Translations under genes and position numbers: made by a program
Assembly (NCBI GenBank): GCA_029690005.1
Contig: CP121458.1
Location: forward strand, 1,550,001-1,614,000
Length of the DNA: 64,000 nt
Origin: Prescottella defluvii
GTDB taxonomy: Bacteria; Actinomycetota; Actinomycetes; Mycobacteriales; Mycobacteriaceae
Direction: 5' to 3'
Notes under the pieces: generated by a model
Seen by the model: the letters and a program-made list of their open reading frames with translations, nothing else
The model's database searches: none
Told to the model about the DNA's origin: nothing
Shown: positions 38,820 through 47,315 of the stretch, in pieces
How positions within the stretch are numbered: the first letter of the stretch is position 1
Layout: the number at the start of each line of letters is the position of its first letter

Positions 38820-38865
38820 TTCATTCTCGAATTGGACATTTGTCCATAATTTCTTTCGAAATGAA
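38820..38865. other. AT-rich nested hairpin in the 508-bp gap
   Basis: An outer dyad (TTCATTCTCGAA at 38820 with TTCGAAATGAA ending at 38865) encloses TGGAC-ATTT-GTCCA (38833-38846). The stretch is clearly lower in GC than its surroundings and may be a structured leader of the gene at 39026. No other gene is seen between 38518 and 39025. Confidence 0.45.
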
Positions 38866-39025
38866 TTGGTGAAAATTCCGAGTTCTGCTGGGATATGCTT
38901 CGCCGGAATCGGAGCTATTGCCGAGATCGTTCGTGCAGGTGGGGGAACCCTCGGCGCTTCGGATCGCTCGGACAACATTCGGTCGGGGGCCATTCGTGGC
39001 AGTCACAGAACGGAATGACAGCCTT

Positions 39026-39685
39026 ATGAAGCTCAAGAAATTCGCCGCTACATCCGCGCTGGTTATCGCCGCAATGGGAGTTGGTGCCGGCACCGCGTAC
39101 GCAGATCCCGCTCCCTCCGCCGACACGGTCGGCTACACGGCTCACGTCGACGGACGTTCGGTTGTCACGGTCCTCGACGCCGGTGGATTCCGGGTCACGT
39201 CGGACGGCAAGTTCGTCGAGATTCAGAACGCCGCCGGCACCGTGCTGCAGGCACTGCCGCTGTCGTATCGGATCGGCGACCGCGAGTTCTCGATCGCGCC
39301 GCTCGTCGAGGGGCGCACGCTGACGTTGACGCCCGAGACCGACCCCGCCAAGGCGAAGCCGGTGGACGTCGCGCAGCCCTTCGTCGACCCGACGAACGTG
39401 GCGGCGCTGGGCGACGGGGTCGCGATCTTCGGGAAGTTGGCTGACGGGTTGGACAGCGCGATCACCGTGGGCAGCCTGGTCGGCACGCTCGTCGGGGCCG
39501 TCATCGGATGTGTCGCCGCTGGCTCGACCATCGCGGCGTGCCCGGCAGCGATCGCGACCGGTGCCGGTGTGGGTGGCGTCGTAGGCACGATCGTCGCCGG
39601 GGTTCCGGTCCTCGCCTACAACGGGTGGCAGGTGTACCAGACCCTCAACGCCGCCCCGGTGGCACCGGCGCCCGCCGCCGGATGA
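39026..39685 (+). CDS. Secreted DUF8020-like protein
   Basis: A 219-residue exported protein of unknown function. The signal peptide MKLKKFAATSALVIAAMGVG ends in TAYA before DPAPS. A beta-rich part follows (VGYTAHVDGRSVVTVLDAGG, FRVTSDGKFVEIQ, LPLSYRIGDREFSI), then a hydrophobic Gly/Ala-rich C-terminus (VGSLVGTLVGAVIGCVAAG) that may insert in a membrane. The layout matches secreted DUF8020-type proteins common in Rhodococcus and Nocardia. ATG at 39026 is chosen because the signal peptide begins there; the ribosome site is weak. It ends at the strong hairpin at 39701. Confidence 0.7.
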   Translation: MKLKKFAATSALVIAAMGVGAGTAYADPAPSADTVGYTAHVDGRSVVTVLDAGGFRVTSDGKFVEIQNAAGTVLQALPLSYRIGDREFSIAPLVEGRTLTLTPETDPAKAKPVDVAQPFVDPTNVAALGDGVAIFGKLADGLDSAITVGSLVGTLVGAVIGCVAAGSTIAACPAAIATGAGVGGVVGTIVAGVPVLAYNGWQVYQTLNAAPVAPAPAAG

Positions 39686-39700
39686 GCTGACAGTCCCCGG

Positions 39701-39746
39701 ACGGAGAACGGGCCCGCTTCCCCGAGGAAGCGGGCCCGTTCTCCGT
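39701..39746. terminator. Bidirectional terminator, 21-bp perfect stem
   Basis: Bases 39701-39721 pair perfectly with 39726-39746 around the loop CCGA. It lies between the convergent DUF8020-like gene and the first protease gene. Confidence 0.88.
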
Positions 39747-39756
39747 ATCGGATCGG

Positions 39757-41089
39757 TTACGACGTCCGGAGCTTCAGTCCGGGGTTCTGCCGCAGGATCG
39801 TGTTGATCGGGGTGGCGAACAGTTCCGGGGCGCTGCCCGTGACGGATCCGACGAAGTTCGCAACGGAGCAGGCGCCCATGTCGCCGACGTTCGATGCGCT
39901 CGAGATTCCGAGGGCGAGGGTTCCGGTGACGATCGTGCCGCCGCTGTCACCCTGCAGTGCGCACAGGTTGGTGGCGAAGCCGTCGGTGAGCACGCGCTGG
40001 CCGACGGGGACGGTCTGGTTGGTGGCGGTCACGACGCCGCAGTTGTATCCCGAGGTGTTGCCGGCCTTGCACACGGGCGCGCCGACGACGGGGTCCGCGG
40101 TGCCGGTGATGCTGAGCGGTGCGGCGCCGGGATCCGGACACCGTTGTTCGCGAAGCGCGGGCCGGACTCGGCTGTGGGTCGGATGATCGAGTAGTCGTAC
40201 CCGTCGAGGCTGGTCTTCTCGAAGGTGCCGATCATCGGTCCGGACAGCTCGCCCACCATGGCGTACACCTTGGAGGCATTCTCGGTGCCGGCGAAGGTCC
40301 GGTTGGGGTCGCAGTGGCCCGCGCTGATGTTGACCGGCGCGCCGTTGCCGTCGGTCGCGTTGAACCCGAGCGAGCAGCGCAGGCCCATACCGCCGCCGAC
40401 AGCGGCGTAGGGATCGCCGCCGAGGAAGGCGTCGGCCGCGTAGTACGCGGACTGGGGACCCTGGGCCACGGGCTGCAGGGGTGCGAGGGCAGGGCCGAGC
40501 ACGAGGCGGGCGGCGCCCTGGAGGAACGGCGGCAGCAGGTCGAACAGGTCGCCCGCGGTGTCGTCGGCTCGCAGGATCACGTTGTTGGTGGTGATGTCGA
40601 TGGCGACGCCCCGCACGAGCTTCCCGATCTCCGGGGGCAGGGTGCCGATCCAGTCGCTCAGTGCGGTGCGAGCGGACTCGAGCTGGCTCTGACTCCGGTC
40701 GACATCCTTGCTCGTGAACCCGGCCTTCTCGACGGCTGCCCGGGCCGCTTCGCGGTCCTTCCCGGCGAGTCCGACGATCGGCGTCCCCGCCTGGTCGATC
40801 CACGCGCCCGCGAACGTGTCGGGGAACTGGACGCGCGCGATCTCCGCGAACTCCGACAGTTTCTGGCCGAGCTCCGAGCGCTCCAGGTACTGGTCGGGCG
40901 AGAGCTGCAGATCCCGCTGCAGCGCTTCGACGAGCTCGATCGGCAGATGCGCTGCCTGGTCGGAGACTCCCGACGCGGGTACTGCGGGGACTGTGCGGGT
41001 TCGGCCTGCGCGACGGCGGTCAGGGGGCCGAGGAGCAGGAGCGCGGTAGAGCCGAACACCGCGGCACGACGTGCGAGCGAGCTTCGCAT
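39757..41089 (-). CDS. Secreted S1-type serine protease, copy 1
   Basis: About 444 residues with a signal peptide (MRSSLARRAAVFGSTALLLL, ending AVAQA) and an N-terminal prodomain-like region (LPIELVEALQRDLQLSPDQY). A chymotrypsin-like domain follows: His in VNISAGHCDPN, Asp in LDGYDYSIIRP and Ser in LCALQGDSGGTIV. ATG at 41089 follows AGAAAGG. Two base losses (about 40985 and about 40130) break the frame. It resembles the alpha-lytic/streptogrisin-like group with a folding prodomain. A full paralogue is directly upstream at 41241-42629. Confidence 0.82.
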
Positions 41090-41240
41090 GAGGGCCTTTC
41101 TATTGTCCGCCCTGCGCCCATGGACCCCGAGGCGCGCAGAGGAGCACCCGGCATGTGCGGGTGCTCCGAGTCGCGTTCGACTATACGGGCCCGGTACCCC
41201 GATGCCCACCCGTTATGCGTAATTCCCCGTGAACGATTCG

Positions 41241-42629
41241 TCAGGCACCAGCGGCGCCGGTGCGCACGGAAAGCCCCGCGCCCAGGCCGCCTCCGGAGGA
41301 CGCGTCCGCGGCACCCAGGATGTTCCGGATCGGAATGCCGAGGTTGGACGTTCCACCGTCGAGCGCGAGGACCATGTTGGCCTCGGCGCAGCTGGGTGCC
41401 TCGCTGCTGTTGGACCCGCTGGTGATGCCGAGAGCGAGCGTGCCCGTGACGATCGCGCCTCCGCTGTCGCCCGCGAGAGTGCATGCGGTCCCGGCGAATC
41501 CACGCACCGTGTGGCTGGCGCCGTCGAACGTCATGAGCTGGGCCTCGACCCGGTCGGCGGCCACGACGCCGCACGTGAACGACGACGTCTGTCCGGACTT
41601 GCAGATCGGGGCTCCGACGACGGGAACGGCTGTGCCGGTCACGGTGAGGGTGCTGCCGCCGGCGCCTCGGATGACCGGGCGGTCGAGTCCGACACGCAGA
41701 CCGGCGTCGTTGAGACGGATCAGCGAGTAGTCGATGGTGTCGTCGCCGCCGACCTCCGAGCGCGCGAACTTGCCCACCTCGAGGCTGTCGCCGAGGTTCG
41801 CGCGGTTCGGCAGGTACACGCCCGCGTTCGAGCCCTGGGCGGGATCGCAGTGACCCGCGCTGATGTTGACGGCATTGCCGTTTCGGTCGACGCCGTTGAA
41901 TCCGAAGGAACAGACGCCGATCTCGTTGCGGGGCGTGTCGCCCAGCGAGTTGGCCGAGGTCACGTAGGTGTCGCCGCCCATCGGCGTCTGTTCCACGGTG
42001 GCCGGCCCGAAGTTCGAGAGTTGGACCTTGACGTTCGCGATCAGGGTCGGCAGGTCGAGGGCACGTCCGACGGGGCTGTTCGCGATGTCGACGACGATCT
42101 GGTTGTTCAGGACGTCGATCGACGCGGACCCGACCTGCGAGGCGATCTCGCGCGGCAGGTCGGACACCCACCGGTTGAAGTCGGAGACGGACTGCTCGAG
42201 CCCTTCGAGGGAGACCGGGGCCAAGTGGGTGCGGTATCCGTCACGGGCCGCGACCTGCGCCGCCTCGGTGGTCGTCACGGCGACGACGGGGTGGCCGTCG
42301 AGGCCCATCCACGCGCCCGCGAACTCCTCGGGACGTTCGGTCCTGAACTCCGCCGCGTACGAGCCGAGTTCCTGTGCGCGCGCGGCACGGTCCAGGTACT
42401 CCTGCGGGGTGATCTGCAGATCCCGTGTGATCGCCTCGACCAGGTCGGTGGGCAGCTCGTCGGCCGAGAGCTGGGTGACGCCCGCTGCGGTCGACCCGGA
42501 AGGGGCCTCCGGCTCGGCGTGCGCGGATGCTGTGAGCGGTGCGAGGAGCAGGAGCGTCGAGGATCCGACGACGGCGGCTCGGCGGGCGAACGACTGCACA
42601 GCGGCGCGCGGCGCCAGCGAGGTACGCAT
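41241..42629 (-). CDS. Secreted S1-type serine protease, copy 2
   Basis: An intact 462-residue paralogue of the next gene. It has a signal peptide (hydrophobic VVGSSTLLLLAPLTASAHA), a prodomain-like segment LPTDLVEAITRDLQITPQEY, and the triad His in VNISAGHCDP, Asp in DDTIDYSLIRL and Ser in CTLAGDSGGAIV. Cysteines in VCSFGF/GHC, PICKSGQTSSFTCG and GTACTLAG/PSCAEA are placed for disulfides. ATG at 42629. It lies in the same direction as copy 1 with a 151-bp gap, a tandem duplication. Confidence 0.87.
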   Translation of the reverse strand: MRTSLAPRAAVQSFARRAAVVGSSTLLLLAPLTASAHAEPEAPSGSTAAGVTQLSADELPTDLVEAITRDLQITPQEYLDRAARAQELGSYAAEFRTERPEEFAGAWMGLDGHPVVAVTTTEAAQVAARDGYRTHLAPVSLEGLEQSVSDFNRWVSDLPREIASQVGSASIDVLNNQIVVDIANSPVGRALDLPTLIANVKVQLSNFGPATVEQTPMGGDTYVTSANSLGDTPRNEIGVCSFGFNGVDRNGNAVNISAGHCDPAQGSNAGVYLPNRANLGDSLEVGKFARSEVGGDDTIDYSLIRLNDAGLRVGLDRPVIRGAGGSTLTVTGTAVPVVGAPICKSGQTSSFTCGVVAADRVEAQLMTFDGASHTVRGFAGTACTLAGDSGGAIVTGTLALGITSGSNSSEAPSCAEANMVLALDGGTSNLGIPIRNILGAADASSGGGLGAGLSVRTGAAGA

Positions 42630-42711
42630 GGAGTTCCTTCGGTGTCTTCGGGATCGGCCACCAACAATAGGGCACGCTACCGGCTACAGCTCGGAGAATT
42701 TCGCCTGAAGT

Positions 42712-45243
42712 TCACGAGGCCGACGATTCGGCCGTTCCGTAGCCGAGCGCGCGCAGCATCGACAACAACTCCGATCGGGAGTTCGCGCCGAGCCGCCTCC
42801 GGATCCGTGCCACGTGGTGCTCGACGGTCTTCGGGGCGATGTAGAGGCGGGCGCCGATCTCGCGGTGGGTGAGCCCGAGGAGCAGCAGCCCGGCGACGTC
42901 TGCCTCGCGCTCGGTGAGGGTTCCCCCTGCCGGATCGGGTGTGGCGGCCTCGCTGGTGGGTTGCGGCGCCGTCGTGTCCCGCAGCGATCGAGCGACCTGG
43001 AGCAGCGTCGTGGCGCCGCGGGTGTCCGAGACTCGAAGCGCGGCTTCGCCGGCCAGGCGTGCCCCGTCCCACGGAAGTCCGATGCGTTCGAGCTCCCGTG
43101 CCGCGGCCTCCACCTCCGCGGCGTCCGCCTCCTGCCGGAGCACTCGCAGCCAGACGCGTCCGGCCGAGGCGAGCCCGGCGGAGTAGGCGCTCACCGCGGC
43201 GGCCGCGGCGAGCGCCCGGGCGTGCGGGAGCAGCTGCGCCGGGTTGTCGCCGAGGATCGCCGCCTGCACGCCGTACCAGTGCAGCGCCGCGCCCCACAGC
43301 GCCGGTTCGCCGAGCCGGGTCAGCAGTTCCTGCGCCTGTGTCACCAGGTGCGCGATCCGTGGGACGTCGCCGACGCGCACCGCGGCCAGCCAGAGCTCAC
43401 CCAACGGCAGCAGGCTGAACAGGTCCACCGAGTAGCCCGCGACCACGGGTTGGGCCGCGGCCCACTCGCGTTGGAGCGCACCGACATCCCCGTTGCGCCG
43501 GGCGAGCCCCACTCGCAGGCCGTGGATGAACAGGGCCTCGCGGGCGTGCAGCGGACTGTCGGTGGGGAGGGTGTCGACCATCGACGCGGCGGCGGTGAGG
43601 TCGCCCCCGATCATCGCCGTCCACGCCGACAGCACGAGGTGCCGGGTGCGGGCGATGCTCGACGGCGGATCGGATTCCAGGGCTCGGCGGAGCACCGAAT
43701 CCGCGTGCGCGAGTTCGCCGGAGTGCAGGCAGAGCAGGGCGGTCACCGCCGTCGCGGTGTCCGGCAGCAGGCGGGCGTGCGCGCTGGTGCTCAGCAGCGA
43801 CATCGCCCGGGTGAGCGAGTTCATCGCGAGCGCACCGGAATCCGCGATCGACTGGGTGAGCCCTTCGGCGAGCAGGGCGACGCCCGCCGCGCCGGACGTC
43901 GGCGGTCCCTGTCGTCCCGCGGCGAGCAGTTCGGCGGCCGAGTCGGGGCGGCCGGCGGCGAGCAGGACGGTCGCGGCGATCGCGGCGTCCGCGCCGACGC
44001 GCTCTGGCCCCAGCCACTCGTACAGATCGGCGCTGCGCTCGATCGCGCCTCGGCACGCCGCGATGCCGGCCGAGATACGCACGGCGGAAGCCAACTCCAC
44101 GGGTTCGAGGGCGGCGGCACGGTCGAGTACCGAGTCGGTGAGCGTTTCGGCGGTGTCCAGGTCGCCGGCCAGTGCGTTCGCCTCGGAGCGGCGCAGGGCG
44201 ACGCAGTCGGCGTCGGCACCGGCCCGGACCGCGGCCGCGAGGAGTTCGGCTGCGCGCGCCGGATTCTCCGATTCCGCGCACGTGCACAGGAACCGGGCGA
44301 GCCGCGGATCTTCGAGTCCGGCCTCGGCGAGGGTCAGTGCGGTCTGCGCGTCGAGTGTGCCGGCGTCGAGTCTCGCGGTCAGTACGCCGATCTGGAGTTC
44401 CCGCAGTCGCGTGACGCCGAGCGCGGCGCCGACCAGCGGTCGCACCGCGGGCGCCGCGGTGTTCGCGCGGGGGACGAAGGCACTCGCGCGAACTCGGTCC
44501 GTGAGGTCGCGCCCGGCTTCCGGCGTGATCTGCAGGACCGTGGCCAGGTCTGTCGAGTCCGCACCGAATCCGAACGCGCACAGCGACAGTGCCGCAAGCA
44601 TGTCCGTGTCGAGGTGGCGCAGCGCGTCGTGCAGGTGTGACGCCACCGCGGCGTGGATCGCGCTCTCGTCGCCGCCCGACGCCTCCGCGGCGTCGAGGCC
44701 GGCATCGATGGACGCGAGCACGCCCGCGGTCGACTCGTGGAACGACCGGGTGAGGTTCGGCGCCAGCGTGATCCCGCGTCGACGTGCTCGCTCGTCGACC
44801 TCGGTCGGAGTCAGCGGCCGGAGGTCGATCACCGGTCCGCGCGCCTGCATGCCCGTCACGAGGTCGGACAGCGGCGCGCGGTGCGGCCGAGGTTCGGTAG
44901 CCACCACCACGGTGCGATTCCCGCGTTGCACGAGCTGATGCAGCGTGACGAGTTCGGCGTCGGGCAGGGCGTGCGCGCCGTCGAGGACCAGCGGTCCGGA
45001 GTCGATCAGCGCGGACTCGACGGTGGCGTGAACGCGATCTGTTCTGGTGCTCAACATGTTTCGCGCGGTGGCGAGCAGGAGCGACTTTCCGCTGCCCGAG
45101 TTGCCTCGCACCAGCACGCAACCATCCGTGCTCGAGGTGAGCGCCTCCATGAGGTCCCGGACACCGGGCACGCCCGCGAGTGCGGGGTCCGACGACGAGT
45201 CGTCGAACGGCGCTGCCGACGTTCCTGTTCCTGCGTTCCGCAT
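42712..45243 (-). CDS. Large LuxR-type regulator (Rv0339c/IniR-like)
   Basis: An intact 843-residue regulator. The N-terminus is a P-loop ATPase (VLVRGNSGSGKSLLLATARN with Walker B GPLVLDGAHALPD). A long helical TPR/LAL-like middle follows, then a C-terminal LuxR helix-turn-helix (GTLTEREADVAGLLLLGLTHREIG, then KTVEHHVARIRRRLG). Position next to iniBAC matches M. tuberculosis Rv0339c, reported as the iniBAC activator IniR. The ATG at 45243 lies 3 bp after the stop of the Hsp70-fold gene, so they share an operon, divergent from iniB. Likely targets are the G/C-run array at 47133-47212. Confidence 0.85.
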   Translation of the reverse strand: MRNAGTGTSAAPFDDSSSDPALAGVPGVRDLMEALTSSTDGCVLVRGNSGSGKSLLLATARNMLSTRTDRVHATVESALIDSGPLVLDGAHALPDAELVTLHQLVQRGNRTVVVATEPRPHRAPLSDLVTGMQARGPVIDLRPLTPTEVDERARRRGITLAPNLTRSFHESTAGVLASIDAGLDAAEASGGDESAIHAAVASHLHDALRHLDTDMLAALSLCAFGFGADSTDLATVLQITPEAGRDLTDRVRASAFVPRANTAAPAVRPLVGAALGVTRLRELQIGVLTARLDAGTLDAQTALTLAEAGLEDPRLARFLCTCAESENPARAAELLAAAVRAGADADCVALRRSEANALAGDLDTAETLTDSVLDRAAALEPVELASAVRISAGIAACRGAIERSADLYEWLGPERVGADAAIAATVLLAAGRPDSAAELLAAGRQGPPTSGAAGVALLAEGLTQSIADSGALAMNSLTRAMSLLSTSAHARLLPDTATAVTALLCLHSGELAHADSVLRRALESDPPSSIARTRHLVLSAWTAMIGGDLTAAASMVDTLPTDSPLHAREALFIHGLRVGLARRNGDVGALQREWAAAQPVVAGYSVDLFSLLPLGELWLAAVRVGDVPRIAHLVTQAQELLTRLGEPALWGAALHWYGVQAAILGDNPAQLLPHARALAAAAAVSAYSAGLASAGRVWLRVLRQEADAAEVEAAARELERIGLPWDGARLAGEAALRVSDTRGATTLLQVARSLRDTTAPQPTSEAATPDPAGGTLTEREADVAGLLLLGLTHREIGARLYIAPKTVEHHVARIRRRLGANSRSELLSMLRALGYGTAESSAS

Positions 45244-45246
45244 CGA

Positions 45247-47024
45247 CTACTTCCCGATCAGCAGTCCGGTCACCGGGTCGACGACCGCCCCGACGATGTT
45301 GCCGACACCCGTCCCGATGCCGGTCACCGCGGCGCCGAGTCCGGCGCCCACCCCGGTGGCGGCCTTGCCGATTCCCTCGCCGACGTCGGCGGCGGAGGGG
45401 CCGGGCGGGAGCGGGTTGGTCACGCCGCCGCCGGGCGCGGACGGGTTGTACACGGGCGCGGGCGGTGCCACCGCGCCACCGGGCGCCGGGTCTCCCGGGG
45501 CAGGGGCGCTCCCCGGGACGGCGGGGGCGGCACCGGGCGCGCCCGGAGTCGGGCCCTGCGCGGTGGTGGAGCGGCCGGTGTCGGCGGTCCTGACGCGTCC
45601 GCTGTCCGCGGTCACCGTGCCGCCGGTGCCGACGTGGCCCACGGTGACTGTCTCCCCGGCGCCGCCCGATGTCGCGCCGGCGGTCGCCGCGCCGCCGGTC
45701 ACCGCTCCGGCCGTCGTCGTCGCACCTCCGGACGGCGTGGACGTCCCGGTGGCGGATGAATTCGACTGTGCCGGTTGCTGCTTCGATGCTGTTCCGATGG
45801 ACAGCCCACCCGCGGTGAGTACCCCGATCGCGGCCGCGGCGGACACGACGATCGCGATTCGGCGACGGGTCGTGGACCCGCTCCGGGCGACCGCATCCGC
45901 GACGGGAAGCTGGGCACCACCGCTACCACGGCGGTGTCGTCGGCGGTGTGCTCGTAGTCCGGGAAGGCGGTCGTGGCGGCGGTGGACGCCGGTTCGTCGA
46001 CGGCGAGTTGGGCCGCTCCGAGCGCAGCGGTCAGCGCCGGATCCGGTGCGGCCACCACCGTGAGGCCCAGCTCGGACGAGACGAGTTCGGCCACCAGCGG
46101 GATCGCCCCGCCGCCGCCCGCGAGCAACACGCAGCCGACGTCGGAGACCTCGATCTCGGCCGATCGCAACGCTTCTCGGACCAGCTCGAGCGAGTTGGCG
46201 AGTGCCGGACGGATCAGGTCCTCGAGTTCGGACCGGACCAGGCGCACGTCCGTGACGTACCCGGGTAGGGCGACCGGGATGACGGTTTCGGTGTCGGTGG
46301 ACAGCGATTCCTTGGCCGCCGCGCAGTTCCGACGCAGGTCCGAGAGTGCGGTCGTCGTCGCGGTGTCGAAGGGATCGAGCTCGCCGGTCTTCTCGGAAAC
46401 GGTGTCGAGCACGTACCGGGTGACCTGGTGGTCGAAGTGCGCGCCGCCGAAGTCCTCGGAACGGATCGGCTTGCCGAGGATCGACGGTTCGGCGCCGACC
46501 CGGACAACGGTGACATCGAGCGAGGACGCACCGAGGTCGTAAACCACGGCGACGCCGTCGCCCTGCAGATCACGAGACGACTCGAGCCAGCGCACGCAGG
46601 CGGTGGCCTCGGGCACGATGAGCGCCGCCTGGAGCCCGGCACGATCGAGCGCGGATTCGAGGGCGTGGACGGTGTAGCTGCTCCACGCGGTCGGATGGGT
46701 GACGGCGACGGCCCCAGTGCCCGGAGCGGCGTCGATCAGCTCGGCCACGGCGGCGACGAACAGGTCCTCGCCGAGGTGGACGCGGCCGGCGTCGTCGAGC
46801 AGGCCCACCGGATCCCCGACACGTTCGACGAACCCCGCGACGCGGGTGCCGGCCGGGTCGTTGGAGGAATCGGCGAGCGCGACGGATCCGTCGGGCGAAA
46901 CGTGCAGCACCGACGGGCGTGAGGTGGCGACGAATGCCGGTTCGCCGGTCGCGGATCCGCTGTCGGAAAGGACCGCGGCGCGTGAATTGGCGGTTCCGAC
47001 AGCAATTCCGAGCCCTGCGGTCAT
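45247..47024 (-). CDS. Hsp70-fold membrane protein in the iniR operon
   Basis: About 593 residues. Residues 1-355 have the Hsp70/actin ATPase fold: GLGIAVGTANSRAAVL, AVTHPTAWSSYT, LIVPEATACVRWLE, VAVVYDLGASSLDVTVVRVG, DFGGAHFDHQV and CVLLAGGGGAIPLV. A membrane segment (RRRIAIVVSAAAAIGVLTAGG) and a Gly/Thr/Pro-rich outer tail ending DPVTGLLIGK follow. There is no Hsp70 substrate-binding domain. A base lost near 45908 breaks the frame just before the membrane segment. ATG at 47024 follows GGGAGAAGGGC. It is a paralogue of the protein at 26158-27307. Co-transcription with the LuxR regulator suggests it senses something for iniBAC control (inference). Confidence 0.75.
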
Positions 47025-47132
47025 GCCCTTCTCCCGTCGTTCTGGCGGGTTCGCGTGACCGCCGGTGGTATGGCGATTGTCGGTGTGTCGCCGTCGTCCG
47101 TTACGGAAACGGATGACGAGCGGTGCGGGTTT

Positions 47133-47212
47133 GGGGGTGATCCCCCTAATCGGGGCCGATCCCCTATGGGGGAGGCGACGATCCCCCTGCCGACTTTCCG
47201 GGGATCCGCCCC
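47133..47212 (+). promoter_or_regulatory. Phased G-run/C-run array upstream of iniB
   Basis: Runs of four or five G or C alternate: GGGGG 47133, CCCCC 47142, GGGG 47152, CCCC 47161, GGGGG 47168, CCCCC 47183, GGGG 47200 and CCCC 47209. The first four start 9-10 bp apart, about one helical turn. They form overlapping dyads such as GGGGGTGATCCCCC. This recalls the G4-6/C4-6 sites of the LuxR-type regulator RamA of Corynebacterium, so the IniR-like protein encoded next door is the likely ligand. The rest of the 291-bp divergent region holds no gene. Confidence 0.6.
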
Positions 47213-47315
47213 GTTACCGTCCGCGGCCCGGATTCATAGCGTAGAAACCAATCTCGCCGCAGTGTCCCGCTCGGATCTTGCGGCAGCCGGCCTCCCGACT
47301 GTCAGGAGCGTTCCC

